The notes beneath the pieces are model-generated. The model made no database searches. It saw only the letters and a list, made by a program, of their open reading frames with translations, and had not been told where the DNA came from. Below, piece by piece: positions 8,255 through 16,654 of a stretch of 64,000 bases of DNA. A program made the translations under genes and the position numbers. The stretch lies in NCBI RefSeq assembly GCF_900104065.1, contig NZ_FNLC01000003.1:186001-250000 (forward strand). The letters run 5' to 3'. Each line of letters starts with the position of its first letter. Positions within the stretch are counted from its first letter, which is position 1. The DNA is from Natronobacterium texcoconense. Its GTDB lineage: Archaea > Halobacteriota > Halobacteria > Halobacteriales > Natrialbaceae.

Positions 8255-11200
8255 CTACATGAAGTCCTCGATGCCGGACTGCTTGTTCTTGTCGTTCTCG
8301 AAGATGCTCTCGAGGGACTTCTCGAGCACCTCTAACCGCTGTTTCGTGTAGGGACGGCAGTCGTACTCCTCGGCGACCTGGATCGCCGTCTGCATGTACT
8401 TGTTGACCGATCCCTTGTGGACCGTGAGGTTGACGCGACCGCCACACTCCCGACACTCGCCGGTCAGGGGCATTCGGCGGAACTTCTCGCCGCAGTCGAG
8501 ACACCGGGTTTCCTGCCGAGAGAACGCCCGCAGGTTGCCGATCAGGTCCGGCAGGAAGTGGTACTCGATGACCCGTTCGGCGACGTCGGTCTCGTCGACG
8601 GCCTCGAGTTTCCGCGAGAGCTCGAGCTGGGCGTCCATCTTGTCCATCATCGAGCCGAGCGTCTTGTACGCCGAGAGGTCGGGTCCCATCGCGATATCGG
8701 TCGTGTCGTGGGTGTGTTCGAAGCCGGTGTACTCGCCGTCCGTGCCGAGCGTGTCCTCACCGATCTGGATGTCGACCTCCTCGGGGTCTGCCTGCTCTCG
8801 AGTGGCCTCGTAGAACTCGCGTGGGTACTGCGAGACGATGTCCATGTTGTGGGCCTCGTCGTCGATCTCGGAGGGGTCGATGCGGGAGGACATGACTAGA
8901 GGTGCGTCCATCGAGTTGTGCGCATAGAGCCAATTGGCGGTGAAGATCGGGTCTCCCCCGACCTGCAGATCGTAGAGGTAGCCGTCGTACTCGACCCGTT
9001 CTATGTCAGTGATTCGGAGATACGAGAGGTCCCCGTCGACCAGCGGCCGGATTTCATCGAGTCTCGTCTCGGCTTCGTCCGGCAGATTCCGCTCCTCGAG
9101 TTCGTCGGCGATCTCCTCGAGCTTCTCGAGCGAGATGTTGTCGCGTCGCTTCAGATACTTCGGGATCAGCTGCTTGATTCCCTCGATCTCCATCTCACGG
9201 ATTGCCATCAGTTCGTCGGGAATAGAGACGACGAGACTCTTCGGTTGATACGGTTCGTCCCCGTCGAGAATCTGCTCGAGCGGATTGCGGGACGCACCAC
9301 CGGAGACGGAGACCGTATAGATCGGTTGCCGCGACGAATCTCGCTCGCGACGCGAGACGTTCGCAACGAGTCCGAGCCGGTGGCAAAGGAAGACGATCCC
9401 GTCTTTGACGTCTTCACTCGTCGTGTGGAATCCGATCGACGTGTGATTGTCGTCACTGGATTCGGAGCCGTCGCCGGCGATGAACCCGCGAAGGAACGCG
9501 AGGACGACGTCGCGCTCGGCTCGGAGAATACAGTCCGGAACGATCTTCTCGCTCGAGTTATACGAGTCACAATCCTCGAATCCGAGTTCGTGCAATACGT
9601 CGAAGAAGACGGCCGGGAATGCGACTTCGTAGGCCTTGTTCGACCAGCGAACGCTCGGCTCACAGCCGAGTACGGATTCGGTCTTCTCGACGACGCGATC
9701 GACGAGACCCTCGTCAGCGTTATGAATCGCGGGTCGGGTTCCGGAAAGCGTCCCTTCGGCGACGAACATCCCAATCAGCCACGCGAAGTCCTCGTCGACG
9801 TCGATGTGTCGATCGATGCAGTCCGAGGACCCTTTCCAGCCGATCGAACAGTCGTCGGGGAGATCAACGTCGCCGTGTTCGGTTTCGATTTCTTCGAGCG
9901 TATCCCGACAGACCTTCTTTTTCGAGAGTCGGTACGACAGACCTCCATCGAAAGCAACGCGCGTATCACCGCCACGCTCAGCGTCGTTCCAGACTTCGGT
10001 CAGCCACTCCTCGTGCTCGTCGTCGAGCAACACATATGGCTCTTCGACGCACTCGAGCGCGTCGATCGTCGTTTCGACCGGATCGACGTCGAGGGTTTGC
10101 GGTGCAACGATGAGATCGTCTTCCTCAAGATCGGAGCCGGCAACCTCCTCGATACCGTCGTCGTACCGGAAGAGACTGTGATCGGTCGTGATCTCGAGTT
10201 CGCGGCCGAACTGCGTGGAGATTCGCAGTAGTTGCTCATCGTCGTCGGCCTCGTACCGGATCGCCTTCTCGATTGGCTTCGGTGCAGACTCGTGGTCGTC
10301 GTCGAACGCGTAGGTCGTCCAACCCTCGAGTGCAGCCGTTTTTTTCTGGAACTTGCCGTCGATCTCGATCGGGACGTCGAGTTCGTCCCAGAACTCGTCG
10401 AAGGTCATGAACCGCAGGTCCCCGTCGGGATCGAACGCGATCAGCCGGGAGTCTTCCGCGACGCTGCCGCCGCGTTTGTCGGGGAGATACGAGCGCGAGA
10501 AGTTCAGGAGCCCGTCCATGAGTAGCATCACGCAGTCTTCGTCACCGTCGCATTGTGCCGTGTGGAGTCCGTTGGCAACGAGCGTGTTCGTGTCCGAAAC
10601 CGTGAGACAGTACGTATGTTCGACATCGGATGGGACGATTTCGGTTCGTTCTACTATATCAACCTCCGGACGTCCCCCGTCCGTAATACTCGCTGCTCGT
10701 GCACTCGCGTTCGCTCCACTCTTCGAGTCAGCGGCCGCCGGTCTCGGAATCTCGTCGCCGGCCTCGAGTTCGCTCGCAGCGATCCGCTCGAGACCGTCGT
10801 TCCAGACGACCATCGTGTGGTCCGATGTGACCGTCAGCGATCGACCGCTACGGGTTTCGACGCGAATCAGATGGTCGGGTGCAGGGTGTTTCGAGACAGC
10901 CTCGACCGATCGGGTTACGTGGCGTCCGTCGTCGTCGATCGACGGAACGGTGATCGATCCGTCGAGGTCCTGAACTAGCGTCCCGAAGTCGTCTTCGCGC
11001 GGATCGGTCAGCCGTGACTCGACGAACGTCTCGACGGACGCTTCACGTTCGGCTCCGGACTCGTCTACGTACCGAATCGTGGTTTCCGGGTGGAAGCAGT
11101 TTCGCCGCTTCGCCGCGTGGAAGTACGGATGTGCGTAGCCAACTGCGGCGCTCGTGAATCCGACGATTCGGCCAACGGTCGCGGCGCTCGTGTGCGGTGC

Positions 11201-13990
11201 CATCCCGAACACCAGTTCGCCCACGAGGTCCTGTCGATCCTCGAGTTCGTAGAACGGCTCGAGCCCGTAGTACTGCTCGAGCAGGTCGTCGATGAAGGCG
11301 GCCGTCTGCATCATGTGTTCGGCCGCGCCGTCCGAGAGGACGATGTCCTGTACTTTCAGCTCGACCAGCTGATCCTCGTGAGTCAGGGGTTCGCCGTGGA
11401 TGTCCTCCTCGTAGCCGAGCGCCTGTAGCTGGCCGACGTCGACGTCGAGTTCGCTCGCTCGGACCGACGTCACGGGAAGGTCGGTCATGTCGTAGCGGAC
11501 GGTGCCGTCCTTGAACGACGAAACGTCGTGTTTCGCGCGCAAGATCCCTTTCTCGATCGGTTCGGGGACCTTGTTCGTCGAGGACAGCCCCTTGACGCCT
11601 TTCAGGATGTCGAAGGCGTTCTCGCGTTCGCCGACCGACTCGAGTGCGCTGCGGAACTCGTCGTTGACGTCGATTTCGCGGTTCTCGACGCAGGTGCCCT
11701 CGACCTCACAGCGGCCACACTCGACGCGACCGGCGTCGTCGGGCTCGAGTTCCTGGTCACAGTCGGGACAGCGGTAGTCGGGCTCGGTCCGTGTGTTGCA
11801 GTCGGGACAGCGGTTCTTGAACGTCTCCGTGCTGCAGTCGGGACAACGCTGTCGACCGACCTGAACCTCGACGACGCCGGGCGTATCGGACATCGTTTCG
11901 GCGTGTTTGGCCGCGTCCGCGACGTTTCGTTGCGTGCCGCCGGCCTCGCCGATCGGGAACAGGGTGTGGACGGCGGGACTCAGGTCGCGGCTCTCGGACT
12001 TCTCGGGTCGGCCCATGCGGTTACCGATACGCGTCGGTGACCGTTCGCGAACCTCGAAGGATGCGACCTCGTTGACCGCCTCGATAGCGTTGTTACCCTC
12101 CTCCTGGCCCCACGTTCGAGCGCGCTCGGAGAGGTCCTCGTCGGTCCAGACTCGCTCGAGTTCGATCTCGGGGTCGTCCACCGCTGGCTCTACTGCGGCG
12201 CCGTCGGCGACCGCCTGCCGGGATTCACAGCCGACGGAGTGGACGAACGGCCGCCAGTCGTCGATCTCGATGCGATCCTCGTCCGGTCGCTGCCGGTGCT
12301 CGAGGACGATCGTCTCGAGGGCGTCGGCGACGTCCTCGTCGTATGCGAGAGCGAGAATGCTGTCGTCCCCGTTCCCGTTCACGCTGCCGTCACCGTCGCG
12401 CTCGATCCGGCCGTCCGCGACTGCCTCGGCGAGGGTACAGAACGCGTCGACCGAGATATCGTGCCAGAGATAGGTGTACTCGGGGTGCAGCGGAGCGTCG
12501 TACTCCCTAGCCCACTCGAGTGCTTCCTCTGGATCGGGAAACTCGAGGTCGATACGTGGATCGTCCTCGAGGGCCTGGACGTCCACACCGGCTGCCTCGA
12601 GGTCCTGAATCCACCACTCGAAGGTGTAGGAGGCCGGCGCGAGCGGGTGGTTGTTCTCGACGAACTCGCCGTAGTTGACGAGGTACTCGCCGAGGTCGAG
12701 GATTTTCTCGACGCCGTTTCTGATCTCGAGGGCGTCCTCGGGGTCGTCGATCCGGCGGACGTCGCCGTTCGCCAGTTTGACCGTCGGCCCCTCGATGGAG
12801 TCGACGGGGACGACGCCGGCGGCTTTCCCGGGGCGTTCGGTCTTGATCTGGGTGCCGGTCGCGAGGAAGTCGTCGACCAGGTGCATCGCGGCGGGATGGA
12901 CGCCGGCGGTCGCGAAGCCGTGGTTGCGAGCGCGACCGTACCGGAGCCGAAAGCCGCCGTTCGCACAGGGATGGGAGAAGACGGGACGGCCGGCGATCAG
13001 GTCCCGGAGGAACTTTTTCGATTTGTCGACGCGTGGCGGTCCCTCGGGTTCGTCCGGTTCCGAAGCGTTTTCGTCGGCGTCGTCCGCTGTTTCTTCGTCC
13101 TCACTCTCGTCGTTCGATTCGGCGTTTTCCTCGTCGCCTGCGTCGCCGTCGCTGTAGTTTCCGTCGATCAGATCCTGGAGCCACGGCCAGTCGACTTCGT
13201 CGAGGTTGCGGGTGTAGCGCTGGATCTTCGGCGCCTTGAGCGCGATACCCTCTCCCAGTACGAGACACATCCCGCCGCGGGCGCTGTTGGTGTCGACCCG
13301 CTCTAAATCCCGGAATCCAGACACTTCCTCGTCGCCGGTAGCCTCCCCGTCGAGCATGATCGGGAGGTTCTTGGCGATGAATTTTGCCTCCTTGTCTTTC
13401 GGACAGTACTGGAGACCGGTCTCCTTGTCGTAGAGGGCGATCTCCTCGGCGTAACGTTCGATCTCTTCGTCGCGGGGTTTGTACTGGTCGATGCCGACGA
13501 GCGCACGGGTGTAGTCGGCGACCAGCACGGACAGTGCCTGTGCGGTACCCCCCGCAGAGCGGATCGGACCGGCGTAGTAGACGTTGACGAACTCCGTCCC
13601 GTCGTCGTTCTCGAGAATTTCGACCTTGTCGATCCCCTCGATGGGTGCGGCGACGACCCCCTCGGTCAGCAGGGCGACCGCGGTCCGGACGGCACCCTCG
13701 ACCTTGCCGGCTTTCGTCTCGTAGTCGCCGACCCGGCCCTCGGCGAAGTCCTCGGCGAGTTCTAGGGCGGCTTCTTCTCTGCTCATTTCGCCCTCGAGTT
13801 CTCGCACCCGTTCGGCGACGCCGTCGATCCCGAGGATGTTCTCGACGCGGTCTGCCATGTCGCGGGCGGTCGGAATCTCGACTTCGGGTTCGGGGTCTGC
13901 GCCGCGCTCTTTGGCTTCCTCGGCGACGTCGAAGGCTGCCTCTAACTGGGACTCGAGCCGCTGGAAGTACCGTTCGTCTTCCTCGCGCAT
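8255..13990 (-). CDS. polC: DNA polymerase D large subunit (DP2) with two inteins
   Basis: The 1911-codon frame encodes the large, catalytic subunit of archaeal replicative polymerase D, interrupted by two inteins (residues 965-1146 and 1176-1692). Removing them leaves 1212 residues, the usual haloarchaeal DP2 size. Landmarks are the conserved N-terminal GPIRSAGGTAQAL (141-153), an acidic low-complexity linker at 277-318, a multi-CxxC zinc region at 716-767, the catalytic Asp motif CDGDEDC (1147-1153) and a C-terminal zinc ribbon CLDCGEKF...CRECGG (1830-1850). The C-terminal tail may hold a PCNA-binding element. The gene starts one base after the stop of the PPC-domain gene, so both are probably co-transcribed. 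The small exonuclease subunit DP1 is not in this window. Activity depends on splicing of both inteins, because they flank the active-site motif. Confidence 0.97.
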   Translation of the reverse strand: MREEDERYFQRLESQLEAAFDVAEEAKERGADPEPEVEIPTARDMADRVENILGIDGVAERVRELEGEMSREEAALELAEDFAEGRVGDYETKAGKVEGAVRTAVALLTEGVVAAPIEGIDKVEILENDDGTEFVNVYYAGPIRSAGGTAQALSVLVADYTRALVGIDQYKPRDEEIERYAEEIALYDKETGLQYCPKDKEAKFIAKNLPIMLDGEATGDEEVSGFRDLERVDTNSARGGMCLVLGEGIALKAPKIQRYTRNLDEVDWPWLQDLIDGNYSDGDAGDEENAESNDESEDEETADDADENASEPDEPEGPPRVDKSKKFLRDLIAGRPVFSHPCANGGFRLRYGRARNHGFATAGVHPAAMHLVDDFLATGTQIKTERPGKAAGVVPVDSIEGPTVKLANGDVRRIDDPEDALEIRNGVEKILDLGEYLVNYGEFVENNHPLAPASYTFEWWIQDLEAAGVDVQALEDDPRIDLEFPDPEEALEWAREYDAPLHPEYTYLWHDISVDAFCTLAEAVADGRIERDGDGSVNGNGDDSILALAYDEDVADALETIVLEHRQRPDEDRIEIDDWRPFVHSVGCESRQAVADGAAVEPAVDDPEIELERVWTDEDLSERARTWGQEEGNNAIEAVNEVASFEVRERSPTRIGNRMGRPEKSESRDLSPAVHTLFPIGEAGGTQRNVADAAKHAETMSDTPGVVEVQVGRQRCPDCSTETFKNRCPDCNTRTEPDYRCPDCDQELEPDDAGRVECGRCEVEGTCVENREIDVNDEFRSALESVGERENAFDILKGVKGLSSTNKVPEPIEKGILRAKHDVSSFKDGTVRYDMTDLPVTSVRASELDVDVGQLQALGYEEDIHGEPLTHEDQLVELKVQDIVLSDGAAEHMMQTAAFIDDLLEQYYGLEPFYELEDRQDLVGELVFGMAPHTSAATVGRIVGFTSAAVGYAHPYFHAAKRRNCFHPETTIRYVDESGAEREASVETFVESRLTDPREDDFGTLVQDLDGSITVPSIDDDGRHVTRSVEAVSKHPAPDHLIRVETRSGRSLTVTSDHTMVVWNDGLERIAASELEAGDEIPRPAAADSKSGANASARAASITDGGRPEVDIVERTEIVPSDVEHTYCLTVSDTNTLVANGLHTAQCDGDEDCVMLLMDGLLNFSRSYLPDKRGGSVAEDSRLIAFDPDGDLRFMTFDEFWDELDVPIEIDGKFQKKTAALEGWTTYAFDDDHESAPKPIEKAIRYEADDDEQLLRISTQFGRELEITTDHSLFRYDDGIEEVAGSDLEEDDLIVAPQTLDVDPVETTIDALECVEEPYVLLDDEHEEWLTEVWNDAERGGDTRVAFDGGLSYRLSKKKVCRDTLEEIETEHGDVDLPDDCSIGWKGSSDCIDRHIDVDEDFAWLIGMFVAEGTLSGTRPAIHNADEGLVDRVVEKTESVLGCEPSVRWSNKAYEVAFPAVFFDVLHELGFEDCDSYNSSEKIVPDCILRAERDVVLAFLRGFIAGDGSESSDDNHTSIGFHTTSEDVKDGIVFLCHRLGLVANVSRRERDSSRQPIYTVSVSGGASRNPLEQILDGDEPYQPKSLVVSIPDELMAIREMEIEGIKQLIPKYLKRRDNISLEKLEEIADELEERNLPDEAETRLDEIRPLVDGDLSYLRITDIERVEYDGYLYDLQVGGDPIFTANWLYAHNSMDAPLVMSSRIDPSEIDDEAHNMDIVSQYPREFYEATREQADPEEVDIQIGEDTLGTDGEYTGFEHTHDTTDIAMGPDLSAYKTLGSMMDKMDAQLELSRKLEAVDETDVAERVIEYHFLPDLIGNLRAFSRQETRCLDCGEKFRRMPLTGECRECGGRVNLTVHKGSVNKYMQTAIQVAEEYDCRPYTKQRLEVLEKSLESIFENDKNKQSGIEDFM
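8915..10465 (-). other. intein 2 in PolD large subunit with LAGLIDADG endonuclease (517 aa)
   Basis: The segment runs from Ser1176 (SVAEDSRLIAFDPDG) to Asn1692 (ANWLYAHN), followed by extein Ser1693 in SMDAPLVMSSRIDP. Block B is LEITTDHSLFRYDDG with H1271. The dodecapeptide endonuclease motifs are LIGMFVAEGTL (1405-1415) and LRGFIAGDGS (1500-1509), each keeping an acidic metal ligand (E and D), so the homing nuclease may be intact. The C-terminal block has the standard His-Asn dipeptide. The N-terminal nucleophile is Ser rather than Cys. Insertion is 29 extein residues downstream of mini-intein 1, just after PDKRGG. Base composition is close to the host gene but more AT-rich at the DOD region near 9550-9930. 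Confidence 0.94.
10553..11098 (-). other. mini-intein 1 in PolD large subunit (182 aa, no endonuclease)
   Basis: The intervening segment starts at Cys965 (CFHPETTIRYVDESG, block A) and ends at Gln1146 (VANGLHTAQ, block G), followed by extein Cys1147 of CDGDED. Block B is LTVTSDHTMVVW with the TxxH motif, and block F is VEHTYCLTVSDTNT. There is no LAGLIDADG motif, and the middle is a short Ala/Ser/Gly linker, so this is a splicing-only mini-intein that has probably lost its homing endonuclease. The terminal residue is Gln instead of the usual Asn. A Gln-ending PolII intein is known from Pyrococcus abyssi (from memory), so splicing activity is plausible. Insertion is immediately before the catalytic Asp motif. 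Confidence 0.92.
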
Positions 13991-13991
13991 C

Positions 13992-14411
13992 TCAGAGCCA
14001 GAGGTCGAGTTCGGTGGTGTCGTCGTACTCGCGTTCGAGCGGTTCCTCGAAGACGCGCATGTGGACCTCGCCGGCCCAGACGGTGGCCTCGTTCAGGTGA
14101 CCGGCGTAGGCGACCCCTTCGTCGTCAGAGAGCACGGCGTGGGTGTGGGCGAACCGGTCGTCGTCGAGCAGGGAGACGTTGCCGACACAGCTGGCGACCT
14201 CGAGCGGTTCGTCGAACTCGATGGGATAGTACTCGCACTCGTCCTGATCGTAGAACCAGAGTTCGGCGTCCTGGACGGCACCGAGTGCGGTGAACCACGC
14301 GGCGTCGGCCCCGACTTCCGCCGCTAGCGACTCGATTTCCCCTCGCCAGTCCGCGCCGGTCTCGAGACGAGCGACGTACTCGCTTGCGGTCTGGACCTCT
14401 CGATAATGCAT
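13992..14411 (-). CDS. PPC (DUF296) domain protein
   Basis: This 139-residue protein is a single PPC/PCC domain (plants and prokaryotes conserved). The fold forms trimers, and in prokaryotic structures a metal is held by His residues; here FAHTHAVLS (H89, H91) and AGHL (H105) match that motif. In plants the domain accompanies AT-hook DNA binders; the prokaryotic function is unsettled. The gene stops one base before polC starts, so it is the leading gene of a two-gene unit. A TATA-like stretch (CCTTTTTGCTT on the minus strand, around 14434-14444) lies about 30 bases upstream of the ATG at 14411, which supports that start over the longer frame to 14528. Confidence 0.85.
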   Translation of the reverse strand: MHYREVQTASEYVARLETGADWRGEIESLAAEVGADAAWFTALGAVQDAELWFYDQDECEYYPIEFDEPLEVASCVGNVSLLDDDRFAHTHAVLSDDEGVAYAGHLNEATVWAGEVHMRVFEEPLEREYDDTTELDLWL

Positions 14412-14720
14412 ACGCTCACATCTGATTGAGAGAAGCAAAAAGGTTGAGGAAGTGCAATCCCTCCGCCACCAACAGTCATTTAAAATTACATTTTTATCGA
14501 ATGGGCTGAAAACGCCTAGTAGAACCAAACTAGTTTCGTGAATTTCGGTAAATGTGGTAAGAGAGCACGTGACATCCAGGATAAATAAACAATTATTCGG
14601 TAGCTGGAAGTCGGAGAATCGTACTGTACAGACCCCAGAACAAAATATTACAGCTATAACGAGAAGGACAAAGAAGTAACGATAGATTTACCTGCAGCTT
14701 TGGTCAAGGGAAATCATAGC
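14412..14720. promoter_or_regulatory. AT-rich divergent promoter region for PPC-polC and the first peptide transporter operon
   Basis: This 309-base stretch separates two divergent transcription units and is markedly AT-rich for this genome. Elements such as GGATAAATAAACAATTATTC (14578-14597) and AAAATATTACAG near 14643 could serve as TATA boxes for the rightward operon. No gene is seen. Confidence 0.5.
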
Positions 14721-16502
14721 ATGAGAGACGAACTGGAACGCCGATCGTTCCTGAAGGCAACTGGTGGGGCTGCTGGTGCACTGGCACTCGCTGGCTGTAT
14801 CGGTGACGACCCGAGCGACGGAGACGATGAGGACGGCAGTGATGAAGGTGTCCTTAACCTCGTTAATTCGACCATGACGTCGCTGGATCCGATCCAGTCG
14901 ACGGACACCGCATCCGGACGGGTTATCCGTCAGATCTTCGAGACGCTGACGCACTTCCCGAACGGAACGACCGACCTCGAGAACCTCCTCGTGGAGGGGT
15001 ACGAACTCTCCGACGACGGACTGACCTACACGTTCGAACTCAAGGAAGGCGTCGAGTTCCACAACGGTGAGGAACTGACCGCACAGGACTTCGTCTACTC
15101 GTTCCGACGACTCGCGGAGTCGCCGAACAGCGAACGCGGGAACTTCATCATCGGCGACGCCTCGTTCCTCAACGTCGAAGCCGATATCGACGAAAACGGG
15201 AGAGCCGAACCCGAGAGCCTCGGCGTCGAGGCCGTCGACGACCACACGCTCGAGATCACGCTCGAGACGCAGGCGCCGGACGCCCTGGAAATTCTCGCGT
15301 ACGACTCCTTCGCCGCCGTGCCGGAAGGACTCGTCGGCGACATCGAGGGCTACGACGGCGAGATCGACCAGAGCGAGTTCTCCTCGGAGAACCCGATCGG
15401 TACTGGTCCGTTCGAGTTCGAGAACTGGGAGTCCGACTCCGAAGCGGAAGTCGTCCGATACGACGACTACCACGGCAGCGTCGCGAACGTCGACGGCGTC
15501 CACTGGGCGATCTTCGAAGACGACGAAGCCCGCTACACCTACGCGATCGAGGGCAACGCCGACATCTTCGAGATTCCGACGGCGCAGTACGACGCCAGCC
15601 TGATCGACGCCGAGACCGACGAGCGCGGCCGCGAGGTCGGTAGCTACGGACCGATGGAGAACGACGAGACCGTCGGTTACGTCGGCGCGCCACAGCTGAG
15701 TACGTACTACTTCGCGTTCAACGTCCCGTCGGTCCCGCGTCCGGTCCGACAGGCAATCGCGTACGTCGTCGACCACGAGACGCTGATCCAGACCCTCTTC
15801 GAGGGCCGTGGTGACGAAGCGTTCACCTTCACGCCATCGGGTATGTGGCCTGGCGGTGCCGACGCCTACGAATCGTTCATCGAGGACTATCCATACAACC
15901 GCAACACTGCAGACCGCGACGCGGCCCGCGAAGTCCTCGAAGAGGCCGGCTACACCGAGGACGATCCGTACGAGCTGACGCTGACGACCTACCAGTCCGA
16001 CGTCTTCCAGGAAGCCGGTCGAGAGATCCGCGACCAGCTTTCCGGACTCGGCGTCGACCTCAACCTCGAGGAAGCACCGTTCGCGACGCTACAGGAGCGT
16101 GGCGAGAACGGTAACCTCGAGTTCTACTCGCTGGGCTGGACCTGGAGCTGGCCGGACCCCGGATACGGGATGTTCGGATTCGAGCCGGAGAACACGGACA
16201 CCTCCCGCATGCCAGGGGACACCAACGGGTACTACCTCGACTGGCACGAGGCAGACAGTGACGCCGCACAGCAGGCACAGGACGCCTGGGAGCGTATCGA
16301 GGCGAACCCCGATCCAGAGGACGAGGACCTCCGTAACGAGGCCTACGTCGAAATGGAAGAAGCCATCTGGGACGACATGGTCTGTATCCCGCTGTACCAC
16401 CAGCTCATGGAGCAGTTCTACTACGACCGCGTCGACGTCGAGCCGTTCGGCGCGATGGGCGAGTACCTCCAGGTGTTCAACGAGGCAACGCTGGACCAGT
16501 AA
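14721..16502 (+). CDS. peptide/oligopeptide ABC transporter substrate-binding lipoprotein (SBP_bac_5)
   Basis: A 593-residue extracytoplasmic solute-binding protein. The N-terminus RRSFLKATGG plus lipobox ALAGC (Cys26) indicates Tat export and lipid anchoring, usual in haloarchaea. An acidic linker (DDPSDGDDEDGSDEG) follows. The rest matches the family 5 peptide-binding fold: FELKEGVEFHNGEELTAQDF, IGTGPFEFENWESDSEAEVV and the C-terminal Trp/Pro-rich WTWSWPDPGYGMFGFEPEN. It is the first gene of a five-subunit Dpp/Opp-type operon and probably delivers peptides to the permeases encoded at 16655 and 17728; a different solute such as nickel or a glycoside cannot be excluded. ATG 14721 is chosen because it opens directly into the Tat signal; an in-frame TTG lies seven codons upstream. 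Confidence 0.93.
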   Translation: MRDELERRSFLKATGGAAGALALAGCIGDDPSDGDDEDGSDEGVLNLVNSTMTSLDPIQSTDTASGRVIRQIFETLTHFPNGTTDLENLLVEGYELSDDGLTYTFELKEGVEFHNGEELTAQDFVYSFRRLAESPNSERGNFIIGDASFLNVEADIDENGRAEPESLGVEAVDDHTLEITLETQAPDALEILAYDSFAAVPEGLVGDIEGYDGEIDQSEFSSENPIGTGPFEFENWESDSEAEVVRYDDYHGSVANVDGVHWAIFEDDEARYTYAIEGNADIFEIPTAQYDASLIDAETDERGREVGSYGPMENDETVGYVGAPQLSTYYFAFNVPSVPRPVRQAIAYVVDHETLIQTLFEGRGDEAFTFTPSGMWPGGADAYESFIEDYPYNRNTADRDAAREVLEEAGYTEDDPYELTLTTYQSDVFQEAGREIRDQLSGLGVDLNLEEAPFATLQERGENGNLEFYSLGWTWSWPDPGYGMFGFEPENTDTSRMPGDTNGYYLDWHEADSDAAQQAQDAWERIEANPDPEDEDLRNEAYVEMEEAIWDDMVCIPLYHQLMEQFYYDRVDVEPFGAMGEYLQVFNEATLDQ

Positions 16503-16640
16503 CGTAAATAGACCGCTGAAAACCGCCCGAACGGTCGTCGATTTCGTTTGACGACCGATTTCGGTCATCTCGCTATACAAAGTGTTCAGATGGTACATAC
16601 ACTAGAACTATCAGAATCGTTATACATGCGACGACGAACA

Positions 16641-16648
16641 GGAGGTGA
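16641..16648 (+). promoter_or_regulatory. Shine-Dalgarno site of the DppB-type permease gene
   Basis: GGAGGTGA lies six bases before ATG 16655. A near-perfect anti-SD match is uncommon among the mostly leaderless genes here and supports translation of an internal operon cistron. Confidence 0.75.
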
Positions 16649-16654
16649 GCGACG

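Noticed and set aside
8918-10231. A 437-codon plus-strand open frame opposite intein 2
   Set aside because: It follows codon antisense of the intein, contains no motif, and the minus strand has complete intein blocks and extein junctions.
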